Shown here piece after piece: positions 32,701 through 46,200 of a stretch of 64,000 bases of DNA. The notes beneath the pieces are model-generated. The model ran no database searches and was not told the origin of the DNA. It was given only the letters and a program-made list of their open reading frames with translations. Origin of the DNA: Acholoe squamosa (Eukaryota > Annelida > Polychaeta > Phyllodocida > Polynoidae); NCBI GenBank assembly GCA_949317995.1, contig OX439046.1, positions 59,809,774 to 59,873,773 of the forward strand. Reading direction: 5' to 3'. The position numbers and the translations under genes are program-made. The first letter of the stretch is position 1, and every line of letters starts with the position of its first letter.

Positions 32701-33316
32701 CAAGTCCAAATTGGGTATGGTTTACAATTATGAGTCCAGGACAAAGGTTCAATGGGCTATGACAGAATGGGGACCCAGCGGCAACCACCGCAAGTGCCCA
32801 TTCGAGTCCTGCCAGCTCTCACTCACTGGAGAGAAGATCTTCGAGACGAAGCCTCGGTTCTCCAGGCATATTGTGGAGTATCACATGCAACATAAGCCCT
32901 TGATGCGGTGTGTCCCTGGAAACCGCCCCAGCAAGCTGTGCGATGGCATGTTCGTGACCAACCGGCGCTGGGACCTGGCTCTGCATCTGCAGAAACCCCA
33001 TGGTACCGGCCTGGAAAAGACATGCAAGCGTGCAGTGAAGTGCTTCAACGAGCTCCTGGCGAAGTGGGATTCGTTGACACCTAGTGAGGTAAGAGAGTTG
33101 GTGTTTGAACCCAAGTTCTGTGCTCGGAAGAGTGGCAATGTGACTACTTACTTTGCCGTGAACCCCTCCATTTCTAAGTTCCAGTTGCCCACCGAGGGTC
33201 ATCTGAAACTTAAGAAGTGGCGGGGTGACGATAAAAGAGAGAGGGACAAGCAGGCTCGTTTGAGGGGGGCCGCTGGGGCACAGTCTTCAGCCACTTCCAC
33301 CTCCAAACAAACCTGA
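32700..33316 (+). pseudogene. gypsy extra 3' ORF, C2H2-like zinc-finger part
   Basis: Reached from the preceding segment by one frameshift near 32700. It shows KCPFESC followed by RHIVEYH (Cys-x4-Cys ... His-x4-His), then RCVPGNRPSKLC followed by LHLQKPH: two Cys2His2-like modules spaced about 30 residues apart. A basic C-terminus follows (KKWRGDDKRERDKQARLRG). Position 3' of integrase is where envelope or accessory ORFs sit in gypsy elements, but no signal peptide or membrane segment is visible, so it is not an envelope gene. Function unknown; DNA or RNA binding is an inference. Confidence 0.55.
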
Positions 33317-34717
33317 GCAGACCGATCCGTAAGCCCTGCTGGCAATAAGGATCAGTCAAGACCAGCCAACCCTGCTGATCGTCGCCAGTCGGGACAACAA
33401 GTCTCGGCTCTGGACATGCCTGGCAACCAGACCCATTGGGTGGTTAGCCAGGCTGTAGCACCACCACCTGGCTACACAGCACAGCGCCCCCCCCCCCGGG
33501 TGTAGACACCAGAAGTCAGGAAGACTGGAGCACCTTCTTCGGTTCCAAAACCGGCCACAGTGCTTGGTGGGCCGGAGATGAGTCGTCTCAGCAGCAGCGC
33601 CGAGCTTACGAAGAGTACATGGCGAAGTTCCCTGCCATGGGACCTGCAGGACCCGAATCACAGGTCCTGACCTCCTCGGGTTGACCGAAAGCTCGGGGTA
33701 GAGGCCGTGGTGGATGCGAGTCCACCCGACCACTTCCCGGCCACGGCCGAGGAAGGGGAGGTACCACTGTTGAGGGCTCTGCAGTCCCTAGCGCAGGCGC
33801 TCCGCCTGTTACTGTGCCATCTTCAGCACCAGTACCAGCTGCTACCTCATCTGAGGGCCCTCGGGTCCCCACCATGGGGTTAGTGGCCAGTACCCTGGCA
33901 GGTCTTCAGGATCCGGCCACGTTCGTCGACCACCGAGACGAGCGTACCTGCCGGATCCAAAACGACCTGATGGCTGAATGGCAGTCTTTGCACCGCCAGC
34001 GGTCAATTGATTACTGGCGAGACATGACCGAAGCCACCTTCAACCTGGTCTTTGAGATCCAGAAGAGGGAGGAAGATAAAATTAAAGAGCAGGAGATAAA
34101 ACGGGTCGAGGAGGAATACAAATCCTGTAAGGAAAAGCAGAGAGAAGCCGAGAAGCTTAGAGTTCCATGCCGCTGAGAACTTAAAGTACATCAACAGGTA
34201 CAAAAAGGCGGATTTGAAGTTCTTCCTCTGCTTCGGCAAGCACCTGGATGACTGGGATGGCACCGCGTCGTCTCTGGTCATCCCCTCGGATGCTGGTGCC
34301 AAGGCAGTGGGGGACAAGAGCACCGACGCCCTTAAGCTTCTCTCTGTGGGAAGTAGCAGCTCGGCTCCCGAACCTAACCCGGAGCCAGCTGAGAAGATTG
34401 ACACTGGAGACGAGTCCAAGGACTTGTAAGTGTCCATCTGCCGGCCTCCTTACTTCGTTCCTCAGTACCTGAGGGTAAAGGCATACTATATGCCAGAGAT
34501 TTATTTCTCGGAGGACTACCTAGATCCGACGGACTGGAATGATGAACTGCAGCTAAGATGGACGCCACCCGAACCATTCATGGATTACCATCCGAAAGGG
34601 GGCTCCATCTTCCCATCCTCACCAGGGCACTACACACAGCAACGTGGCTTGCCACCACTTGTACGTCGCCGAATGGAGCTGCAGAAACCAGTCATTCCAG
34701 GTTCGCCGGAAGTTTAG
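33317..34717 (+). pseudogene. gypsy extra 3' region, coiled-coil and C-terminal fragments
   Basis: Several short frames in sequence. A Pro/Gln-rich part runs to about 33780. The frame 33814-34176 has a highly charged helix (IQKREEDKIKEQEIKRVEEE). The frame 34214-34429 is acidic and Ser-rich. The frame 34430-34717 is Tyr/Pro-rich (YYMPEIYFSEDYLDPTDW). They probably form one decayed protein of the element. Confidence 0.4.
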
Positions 34718-37057
34718 TTTTATTGTAAGGGTGATCCTACTACCCCGGTAGGACACCTCTTCAATTCATATCACTGTGTATATGTATGTTATTATTTATT
34801 TTTGTAACTCTATTTTCAAAACTAAACTCAAATTTTTTTTTTCGTGTTACCTTACCTCTCGGGATTATTATATTCATATTGTATATAGTACGTTTGTACC
34901 ACACCATATTGTATGTTTAAAAACATGTCATTAATCACGTCTTATAACTATAATAACTTCGTAACATTGTTACCTTAATATTCCACCATAGGTTAATGGT
35001 GCATAAGGCACCACCTCCTATTTATGTTATTATTTAGTTACTTCGGGTTATATATGACGATGCCTATTATTATGTACATATTATCTATAATGCCCCTTAA
35101 TGTCATATAAACTATATAACATTTAATAATAGACTTACCTATGTATATACTGTCATATAACTTTAACAATAGGTATTTGTAACACCTACCCTAGGTAAAG
35201 TCTAGGGGTGGTGGAACCATATTTTATGCTGTATTTTATATTTGTGATGATCATGTAAAAATTTGCCTGATGGCTTCATGGGTGAACATAAACATCACAA
35301 TATTGTAAGCATATATCTTCATTGTTTTATTTTGTTAGAATAGTCATAACATTTCAGAATGGCACTCATGCCAATATATACATCATGTCTTATCATCCTA
35401 GTATTATAAAGGCAGTGATAAGGATTTGGGTATAAATAAGCAGGAAGACTTAGAAATATGAAAATCCATTCATAAACATAGATTATCAAACAGGATAGAC
35501 CATAGCACCTTGCTTAGTCCCTCAACCTGGTATATTATCATATGCACCCTAGGAACTTTAATCTTATAGAATTTAATTGTCTTGAATTTAATTGTCTGCA
35601 TGATCGTAAAATCTATTCGTTTCCCTTTTTAAAAAAACAAAACAAAAGGCAGGCAGGCACTTCTTAGGGAAGGTGTTTAATACAGTGTGTGTCCATCACA
35701 GAATGGCATGTGGTGCATGTAGAGAATTATAAAATGTTTAAGGTTAGGGCTATTTCACAGCCCTAAGATGTTATTGGTTTCTATGTCCAAAGGGCTAGAC
35801 TCACTCTATATGAAATTACATGTACATGCAAAAGTGGTATGCTACATGCAAATATAATATAACACTTCACATCCTGCATCATAGCTACCGTCAATATAAT
35901 ACATGTATCATATGTTTATACTATTATACATCAAGGTGGCCCTGAAGGGGTTAATGGTCACAGGTAAACAGTACAACCCACTCAACCCCTTGTGCAGCAA
36001 GCTGGAACCTCTCCTTCCAATAAGCCAATGACATAATTACTACCTAATTAAGAGGATTATATCTGGTCCATCCAGATGTGTGAGCATGTACATGGCTATT
36101 TCTCTTAAGGCTAAACTCACCTTGAGACAATCTGTGCATTTTATTTTTTCATCCCAATACATGTATAGCTTCCATCTAACAAAGGTGTTTTGTCATTATA
36201 ATGACTAATGACTTTACCACATCCTGACATTTTAAAATCCTCTTGTAACATGACAAATACCTCTTTCAGATTTGAAATATTAAACTGAGTTTTGTCCTTA
36301 AAACTTTTAAGGAAGCTACCTCAACCCCTAGATCCAGGTACCTTAGACTTGTCCAAGCTACTTGTCTCAGTCTAATCCTATGTGAACACTAAGGACTTTT
36401 ATGTGGGCAAGTCTACCCATTTGGCCACATTCCATTGCATCGACTCCCCTTACGTGACTATGTTATTGGCTAGCCAATAACATAATAAACGTTGGCTACA
36501 GCAAACTTAGATATAACAAGGACTTTTTATAAAGTGGATACATTTTAAACCCATTATTCTTTAATCCTTTATGATTAACTGTTATAACAAGCTCTCATCA
36601 AAAAGTGGTAATTGCTGCTGTTGGTTTTATTACAATATTTACATATTGAAATAGATCTGTAGACTACGCTAGAATGATAGTGATTGCAAATGGAATTTAT
36701 TTACACAATGTAATAGGTCCATTAAAACAGAGATAATATTTCTAGAAGTATAATTTACCGCATAAATAGATTGTCAGATTTCTTCTCCAGAAAGATCGAT
36801 TCATGGATTTCCATATTCCACTGAAACTTATAAAATGGATACAATCATGCTCAGCTGTTTGAAAGGTAAGCACACAGTCTCTCATTCCATTAAAACTAAT
36901 AAATATATCCTGAGGTACTTTCTGATTATGATAAAAAAGAAGATTGATAGCCATTATTTCATTTTTGTTAATTCAGTTCTTTGCTCTGGTCTTTCAACTA
37001 TCCTCCCACCTACTATACACCATATATCCATCCCCACCTTGCCCCAGAAGCCATAGG
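34718..37057. other. AT-rich non-coding region; CMTR2 3' UTR at right
   Basis: No open frame or recognised repeat family. The gypsy 3' LTR should begin here but I find no match to the sequence before 13222. The right end should contain the CMTR2 3' untranslated region; a minus-strand AATAAA at 36696-36701 lies about 360 bp beyond the stop codon. Confidence 0.5.
36696..36701 (-). terminator. candidate CMTR2 polyadenylation signal
   Basis: AATAAA on the minus strand, 357 bp after the predicted stop. Other AT-rich hexamers nearby make the choice tentative. Confidence 0.35.
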
Positions 37058-37239
37058 CTATCTTGTAGTCAAGTCAACTCCTACATTATCAATGTAATCA
37101 ACATGTTCAGACTTGTCTGTATTAGAGAGACTATTTTCTGATTTTGTAGATTTTTGTCGCTGTAGTTGCACCATGCAGTCCGACCGTGCCATGAGAAGAG
37201 TCTCATTACATGAGCATACATAATCATAGAACTGGGATT
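37058..37239 (-). CDS. CMTR2: CMTR2 exon 14 (terminal; residues 790-849 and stop)
   Basis: Acceptor CTTATTTCAG at 37240-37249. [18 protein letters not shown] aligns with the vertebrate LLDFLWDLNAAIAKRH segment and MVQLQRQK with FIIQRERE. Stop TAG at 37058-37060. The last 30 residues are Ser/Asp-rich and lineage-specific. Confidence 0.8.
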
Positions 37240-40200
37240 CTGAAATAAGAAAAGTTGATTTTCAATAGTAACTATCTTCACTAGTTTTCTTGCTACATTG
37301 ATTATGTCCCATTGTGGAACGGGCGAGGATTATTTCAATTCATTTTCAATCCATAGCACAAACATATTAGAATACTATATTTCACTTCACTCACCTAATG
37401 CACGTTTCCTATACTTCTTCACTCAACTATTCGCACTTCCATATACTACTGCCCTCAGCTAATGTCACGTTCATATACCACTGCCCTCATCTAATGTCAC
37501 TTTCATATACTACTGCCCTCAGCTAATGTCACTTTCGTATACCACTGCCCTCACCTAATGTCACTTTCATATACTACTGCCCTCACCTAATGTCACGTTC
37601 ATATACCACTGCCCTCATCTAATGTCACTGTCATATACTACTGCCCTCAGCTAATGTCACTTTCATATACCACTGCCCTCACCTAATGTCACTTTCATAT
37701 ACTACTGCCCTCGCCTAATGTCACTTTCATATACCACTGCCCTCACCTAATGTCACTTTCATATACCACTGCCCTCACCTAATGTCACTTTCATATACCA
37801 CTGCCCTCAGCTAATGCCACGTTCATATACTACTGCCCTCACCTAATGTCACTGTCATATACTACTGCCCTCAGCTAATGTCACTTTCATATACCACTGC
37901 CCTCACCTAATGTCACTTTCATATACCACTGCCCTCACCTAATGTCACTTTCATATACCACTGCCCTCAGCTAATGCCACGTTCATATACCACTGCCCTC
38001 ATCTAATGTCACTTTCATATTCAGGCTATTGAGGTTTCCCATAATATACTCTGTTCGTGGAGGTTTCATGTTAATTACCATAAGTAGGTCAGTCACATGA
38101 CCAATGCCATTGGCCAGAGCTTAAACACAAGGTACTACGGAATCTTAAAAGTTTCTACCTATGGCTAAATAAACCTGTTAGCATTCTATGTATCCCCAAC
38201 TTACGGAAAAGCACATGTATGGGCGTTATTTGAAGGATGCCATGAGATTCTTCAAGTCTGGAGGCAATGGCCTCAATGAGGCGTGTTAACCATCTGAGGA
38301 CAGGCTGACAGTCCTTGATTTTACAATCTTCTCCTATGACCACCATCGGTGCAGCAACATCAGCACTGACGGGCTTCACGATTACCTGCATGTATATAAA
38401 ATCTAGAATTATGATTTTTCAACTCATTTTTTTAAACCACTGTAAAGTCATTTCCACTAATTTTGCGATAAAATAGAGGGTAATTAATTCTAAATAAGGA
38501 TGGCTCTCTTCTTCCTTGGTCAAAGTCTACTACCCCGGTACAGATACTTTGAATGAAAGGTTGACTCAGTTTTATCAGTAGTGTCCAAAGAAAACATGCT
38601 TACCTGGTGAAAAGATGAGAAGAGAAGGTATACCAGACCCGCAGACAGCCGGGTGAGGAGGTCAGGTAATAGTAGGACACAATGGTCCCCTGCACCTATT
38701 GTCTGATAAAAGCAAAATATTTGGCAAATCTTTGTTTCTGTTACATTGTCACATTAAGCACTTGTTTCTAAACAAAGTTAGCAAAAGTGGCATATGATAT
38801 AATTTCAGTTTGGCTATCTCAGTGTTATAGCTCTCTTCGCCATGATCATTGCCAAACTTATAGAGATGTACACAGCTACCAGGTTGAACAGATGACACTT
38901 TTCCGAACTTTTTAGGAATTCCGGATTTTAGGCTGTAATTTCTACAGGTATTTCCTATTCAAAGTTCACAAAATTATGATAATTTCCGAATTTTCAGTGA
39001 TCAGTGAGTGGCATTCCGAAGGTTGAGGCTTATCAAAGTTTTTAAAGATTTAGCTTTCTAATCAAATTTTTTGGGTACAAAAGTGGCTGGCTTTTTTATC
39101 ATTACTATTTTACAGTTGGCCAATCCCTGGCTTATTATACTAATTGTAAAATCTAAGTACCTGATACATCTTTTGTAATGCCTTAAACAGACCGAGGTTG
39201 TCCTTATTCCAGCTACCAGTGGATCTACTTGTGGCAGCTGACTCCAAGATAAAAATTCGACTAGACTGTTCCATGGCTGATTCCTGTTGCTCAACCTGGA
39301 ACACAATGATATTTGGGGAAATGAGACATTCCAGTTGTGTTCCTTTTTTTCTAGTTTTTTTATCCTTTACTAATATTTGAGGATCATCATCTGTCGCCTT
39401 AGTGAAAGAAGGTTGTAACTGCATCTGGATCAAAAGGATAAAAGGTACCTGACATCTGATGAACGATTGAATGGTTTTCTCTTTTACAGTGTTTAATGAT
39501 TGATAATCACCACCATAACATCAGATATCTTTTTCGCCCATTTCTGCCAGTCTTTTGTAATACAAAATGAGAAGAAAAAGATCATATGAAAAAACTAACA
39601 AAGCCAAACCTACTTGAAACTGGTGACAGTTTTTGAGATACTCAACAAGTGGTCCCTGCTCACAATCTAGCTGACACACCATGATCTGCTGTGTCCCCTG
39701 ACCCTCGTCCATTGATGTCGGACAAATTGTTTCCAGAAATGAACTGATCTCACTGAAGTCTATCCTTGATGTTTGTTCCTCCTGAAAATACAGGTGTTTT
39801 TTTTTAAGTCCCCCTCATTCCCCAATCATCTTTTAAGTGTTATCAAGCTGTAATTTGTAAATTGTCTAGATGAAAACATTTATGTTCAGTATAATAAACA
39901 ATTGAAGTTCATCTAATTGACATTGGATGATAAACTATCATAAAAACTATGACATAGACGTATCTTCTGTAACTAAGTATACGTAAGATAGCATTATCAA
40001 CTGGTAAATGTCAGTGTATAAGTGGTTTCATTAAAGAAACTATCCTTTTTGGAAAACTCCACAAACACTCAGCTAGTTGAAAGACATGGAGTATTCACCT
40101 GTTGTTGGTGAGACAGTAGCTCGTTGTACCAATTCAGAATGGCAGAGGCACAGAATTGTGAAGAAGCGGCCTGCTCAGGGACCAACCCATAAATCACTGG

Positions 40201-43200
40201 CCAAGACATCAGGTCCTCGTTCTCTAGTTCTCCCTCACCCTGATAATGGAACAAGGTCAAGCCATATCAGTATGTATACAGTGGTTTATTAGGTAAAACA
40301 GGTAGCTAAATTATGTGTAATTACAATGACATCTACATATAAGAAGTCAAATGAGTACTTAATGACATATGACGGCTATATCTGATTGTCAAGACCATTC
40401 AGACAGGCTTAAAGTTGGTATATCCTCTAAAAAGACAGATTTGAAAAGTAGTGGAAACACATCTAAATATTTTGTAAATGCTCATCTCTTTTGCTGTGCA
40501 TATATTGTTCCAATCACTACTGAGCCCTAGTGCCTCAGCATGAAGTGTCTAATCACAACACACTACACTTCACTGGATGGCCCTTGACATTGCTGCTCAC
40601 CACAGCACCACCTTTTGGCTACTCTGACAGGCTTTGTGTAGTGTTTAGTACACCTTGAGGATTAAGGCTGGATATTCATTCACAGCACACAGGCTCCCTC
40701 TATATGAAATCAGACACACCTGATTTAAAACTAGGATAGGAATAAATACAGGGCATAGATTTTCTTTGTTTTGGAGCAGAAATATTTCATATAATCACTA
40801 GATATTTTAACACATGATTTAGAATGTTGATTAGATGGCATTTGATGAGAAATCCCAGATTTCATACCGTGATAGCGGATATGCCCACTTTAATATCAAA
40901 ATGGGGTATCACCCTCTATATAGCCTGTATAAATAAATGAATTACAAACAAACAAACAAGTCTCTCAAGCATGTGACAAGTACAGGTAAGCTCCTGTGTA
41001 GAAAGAATCTATGGTGTTTGGAGCTCTTTAATCTGATAATAGATCAGTTTATGGGCTAAATTTCATATTAGACTTGACCCAAAACAGTCAGTTTTGAGGC
41101 TGCATTAAACTCTCAAGAAATATAGTGTTATATCTCAGGTATGAGACACACACCGCGTATGAGACGTCCCCCCCCCAACTAGAAGGAAAGCTAAAAGGCT
41201 CATCTGGGCCTACACTTTAGTACTGTTCTATAATATATGAAGTGTGACCCCAACTTTTGCTGACGCTATCATACGCACTAGGCATCTACCCTCGCGTATA
41301 AGGCGTGCTTGTTAATTGCACCTTGTTCTAATTAGTTTGAATACATGTATCAATAAAAAATGGTTAACATGAATACAAAATGCTACATACCATGAGTGCT
41401 GCCAGGTCCTCTAGTTGTACATTATAGAGTGAGGCCTGTTGGAGGCGCTCGTCCCATGACATACCGAGTTGTGTGATTCTGTCTGTGTAGCTGCCCGAGT
41501 GACATTTCCTGCTCCGCGTCTGGTGTGTTTTGGTCCACCCCCCACCACCAACCTGGATGTTATAAAAACTCACATTTTACAAACTATATAGCTAATTCTT
41601 AGGATCTCAATGTGTTTTAATCACCCCCTACCAATTATTCAAGCTGAAATGTAAGGGGTGAAGAACCCCACATTAAAAAAAAAAAAGTGACTTAAAACCC
41701 TGTCAATAAGAGTTCTAATTCCCCCCCCTTTTTTTTAAATTGACTATTGCAATGCAGGGGCGTAGATTTAGGGCCATATTTATATAAGGGAGTGATCATT
41801 TTTTAACAACAGGGGGGGGCCGGTGGATTTGAGGGGGGGGGTCAGAATTTTTTCAATACCTCTGATGGAGGGGGGTCAAAATAATTTCACCTGTTTTCAG
41901 TGGAAAACCCCGCGCGTTACTATAGGCTAAAAGGGGATGTTTGCGCGCGATTTTTGTCCCTTATGGGGGGGGGTCAAAAAAATTTTACCCCCTCGAGAGG
42001 GGGGGTCGAAATCTTTTTCGCGCGTCCCCGTGCAAACCCACCAGCCCCCCCCCCTGTTGTTAAAAATTGATCGCTCCCTATAGACACCAAATAGAAATGA
42101 AAATTATTGTGAATGAAATATATCTAATTGATAACATGTTTTAACCTTTACTGCATGGAATGGTGGCACCAGGTAGGCATGGTTTGGGAGCAGGCGTATA
42201 TTGAAACGGTCAATGAAGTTGGTGGCACAATGTTGACGCACAGCGGTCAGGTGGGATCGTTTATCTGCTGTCATGGTGTGAAACAAGTCCAGATTATCCT
42301 CTATTGTCTGAGTCTGAAAAGTAAAAAATAAGGCAGCAATCTGAAAGTATATTGTCTTTCATGTTTCTCTTACAATAACAATAAGCCAAGAGCCAAAGGA
42401 CCAATTTAGTGGGTGTATGGCTGAGTGGATGGGAAAGTGAGATTAAGACTCTTTAAAATTTGGCTAAGGAAGCCCGACCTCTTTTGAAAATGAGATGCAA
42501 AGTATTACGTGTTGACGTCTAAGAAAAGGTTTAATGTGTGCTTCTGCTTTCCCAATTGAAGTTTGTATCCAAAGATACGGATTTCTACAGTGAGTAGTCA
42601 AATACTTTAACGTTCATCATTTGTTAGCTCAATCCATGATGACTTGTAATTAAGTACAATTTCTGATTCTGTACTTTATTGTTCAAGAAACGGGAATGTG
42701 ATTATAATAATTATGTGAGTTCTTTGATGAACGTAAAATGTGTTCTAGTCTCACCTGTAGTTTCATGAAGACCTGACAGCACCGACGGTGTTCACTCATG
42801 TAGCTCTCTGGTATATCTTCTTGTCTAAACATTGGACTCACTGGAAGTTCTTTACCTGTATGTATAGTATAAGGCCACTTCAAATTAAAAAATCGGTCTA
42901 TGGATTTTCTGTTTTAGAAAAAGAGGTGGGAGGGCGAAATTTTTATTTTATTTTCTAGGAAAATTTATCTGTCTATGGATTTTGCATGGAGAAAATATGG
43001 AGAGGGCTAATTTTTTTTTTTGGTGGCGTGGGGGTCCCTTGCTGAAAATGTCAATTTTTTCCACATGCAGAATAGGCCTATATAATGAAACCGGTGACAT
43101 CTTTACCTATCCAATAAGTGGTCTGCCATTTCTGTACTTTAATTGATTGATCCTGTAAGCTCCTTGGTAAAAAAAAAAAAAAAAAAAAAATCTGCAATTT

Positions 43201-46200
43201 GCCAGAAAATGATGCGGGCGGAATCCATAAACCAATAAATTTTCTTAAAAAATTAAAATTTGTATTTTGGAAACTAAGATGCGGGAAATCCATAGACCAA
43301 TATTTTGATTTGGTTTGGCCTAAAATAGATGTATATTTATTTACTGTGAAACCTTATGTAGGCACTGACATAGCTCCTGTGGGCGGCTCTGCCGTGCAAG
43401 GACGCCCACAGTGTGATATAGCAAAAGTGGGGGGTCTTTTTGATTCTCAAGCTGTTCACTGGTGGATCTGAACAATTAGGGTATCATTTTAACGGCATTG
43501 AAGAGGGATTTAATATGCATGTATTTGTTCAATAGTTTGGAAAATAAAAAAATATCTTTCCCCCAGGTGAAGTTGAAACTTCACTTCAGAAGCTTGTTAT
43601 TCTGTGAAATATTTAAAAAATGGTACTCACATATTCCCTGGTTAAATAAGGTCTAGGAAATGTCTAGTTTCTTTTCTTTTCCAATAGGCAGCAGCAAGTT
43701 TTCTAGGCAACTACAAAATCATGACCTATTAGCTCTGTGAGGGGGAGTGAGAGATTAGCACTCACAGAGTCACACCTCTCCCACTGCAACACACCTATGG
43801 GCCCACCACTGCATGGACCACCTGGAGGTGGCCCCTACTGGAGGGCTGACTACCAGGACTTCTCTCTGACTGACTAGTAGGGCTTTTCTTTGAAGTTTGA
43901 ACATCAACCAGAGGGATTTGTGTGTGTGTGTGTGGGGGGGGGGCAGGTGGAGAACTCCCCTTAACTGCTCCCTGATGCTGGGTGAGCTCCCTAGCCTGGG
44001 CCTAGGCCAGGAAATCTCTGACCTTGACCTTGATCAAGGTAAGGCCATAGGTCACATTGACCTTCTTGAAAAATTATTGAAAAAAGTCAGCTAGAATTGA
44101 TAATTCATCTTGCTAAATCTCAACAGTTAACTCATTTACAAAAATTCAATAAATTTGACCTTTGACCTTAAAATGACCTTGACCTTCATCAAGGTCAGGC
44201 TATAGGTCTTTGGAACCACCCATTAATGACATTTCCTATACTTTTTATTTCAAGTCCCTAGTGCCAATATCTTCTGAGAAACCGTGATTTAAGGGTTCCA
44301 GGCATTTCTGACCACAGCTAGCATGATCACAAAATTTGAATCTTGATTAAACTCTTAAGTGTGGGTTATTGTGGCAGAATATTGGGGTCATTTTGGGGTC
44401 TTTGGACGGTCATAATGTCACTTCAAATTAAGATAGAGACTTCATTCAAAAAGCAAATCCATTTATTTTCTAATCTAACCAACAGTATACAAATAGAATT
44501 CAGTCTAAAATTTTGAAAAACTAGGTAAGTGGCTACCTTATGTGAAACAGAATCTTAGTCCCCAAAATCAGGGTAAACCTTAAGCTTATTTGTGAGCAGT
44601 GGTTTATGATAAACTAGAGTTAAACGTACTCCCAGTGTGCCTTTAAGTTTGCCTTATAAGTAAGATGTACCTTATAGAGGGGTTGTACAGTGGTACAGTA
44701 GTATCAGTGTATAGGGACTCAAATTGACTGATTTATGAGAAAAGAAATCTTACCTATCACTTGCAGCAACCTTTCCATGACCATATCCTCACACCCCTTG
44801 TAGCCCAGACAGATGACGTACACCTCAGAGTTCCCAGACTTACTAGTAGCCGGCTTGAAGACATGAACCTACACAAAATGGAAAATCAACCACTAGTAAA
44901 TTATTAAGAAATGTACAAAATATAAGAACACTAATGAAGTGACAAATTCTTAGTTAACACCCAAAAGTTACCTTTTGACCGTGCCATTACATGTACCCAC
45001 AATTTTCATAAATGGCAGTAATATTGCCAAACTACCGTAAACTCCCGCGTAGAAGACGCGCTGCGCGTATAAGACGCACCCCAAACTCAGCACATGCATT
45101 TTGCGTATAAGACGCACATTTTAAGGCAGAAATTTGTAAATTCAATACATTTCTATAGTAAAAGTACCCCTCGTATAAGACGCCCCCCCAACTTGAAGAA
45201 ATTCTATAAGACCCCCCAGGCATTTGTTTGGCGTACAGGACGCGTCTTATACGCGGGAGTTTACGGTACATGTCTTTTTGACCCCTATTATTCACACAGA
45301 ATGAGAACACTGTAAATTCTCTCATGCTTAGGGAGTGGTCATTATTTATCAACAGGGTGGTGGGTTTTCCTGCAGATGTGCAAACATTTTTTACGCCCCC
45401 CCCCCCACCGCGGCAAAGGGGTGCGACTTATACAAGGGTATGGCTACAACGAGAAAATTTATGGTAATATCCCCAAATTTACTGGAGTTTTTTTTTTCTA
45501 TTTCATTAGCTAAAACAATTTCACAAACACTTATATACCTTGGTAAATAGAGAGTTGAGGAGGTACATGAGACACACAGAGCTGGCCTCATACAGGGTGA
45601 ACATCTTCAGTACCAGACTGCCCCCTGGTGCCAGGAGGAGGAGGCTGGCCACAACTTCTGCATAGTGAAGAGGAGAGACCAGTGCCTCCTGCTGATCAGG
45701 TTGGTTCTGACAGTCAATGCTGCCATCACATGTCACCTACAAATAAATGGATATAAAAGATTTCTTTCTCTTTTTTATTTTACTTAATTATGTCCATTCA
45801 TTGAAAAAAAAAACATATTACCAGTATGACAAAATGAAACAAAGTGGAGTTGTTACAGCAGACCAAAATTATGTCCTACCATTGTAGAGTAATACTTATG
45901 TACTGTAATACACTACTTATTGTAGAGTAATACTTATGTACTGTAATACCCTACTTATTGTAGAGTAATACTTATGTACTGTAATACCCTACTTACTGTA
46001 GAGTAATACTTATGTACTGTAATACCCTACTTATTGTAGAGTAATACTTATGTACTGTAATACCCTACTTATTGTAGAGTAATACTTATGTACTGTAATA
46101 CCCTACTTATTGTAGAGTAATACTTATGTACTGTAATACACTACTTACTGTAGAGTAATACTTATGTACTGTAATACCCTACTTATTGCAGAGTAATACT

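Larger units (their letters stand above)
13223..34717 (+). mobile_element. degenerate Ty3/gypsy retrotransposon hosting nested insertions
   Basis: A plus-strand element spanning PBS, gag, protease, part of reverse transcriptase, RNase H, integrase and an extra 3' coding region. It is split at 16435 by the copia element 16436-28371. Excluding the insert it is about 9.6 kb. Multiple frameshifts, in-frame stops and deletion of the reverse transcriptase core show that it is old and dead. No 3' LTR was found, so the right boundary is the end of the last coding segment and is a minimum. Confidence 0.85.

Noticed and set aside
32700..34717. Envelope gene of a gypsy-type retrovirus
   Set aside because: No signal peptide, transmembrane segment or fusion-peptide-like stretch; zinc-finger and coiled-coil features point elsewhere.
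37385..38025. CRISPR-like array
   Set aside because: Uninterrupted 32-bp tandem units without spacers inside a eukaryotic intron: a minisatellite.
38155..38204. Read-through end of CMTR2 at TAG 38155
   Set aside because: A strong GTAAGT donor and an in-phase downstream exon with family similarity make splicing more likely; kept as the alternative.
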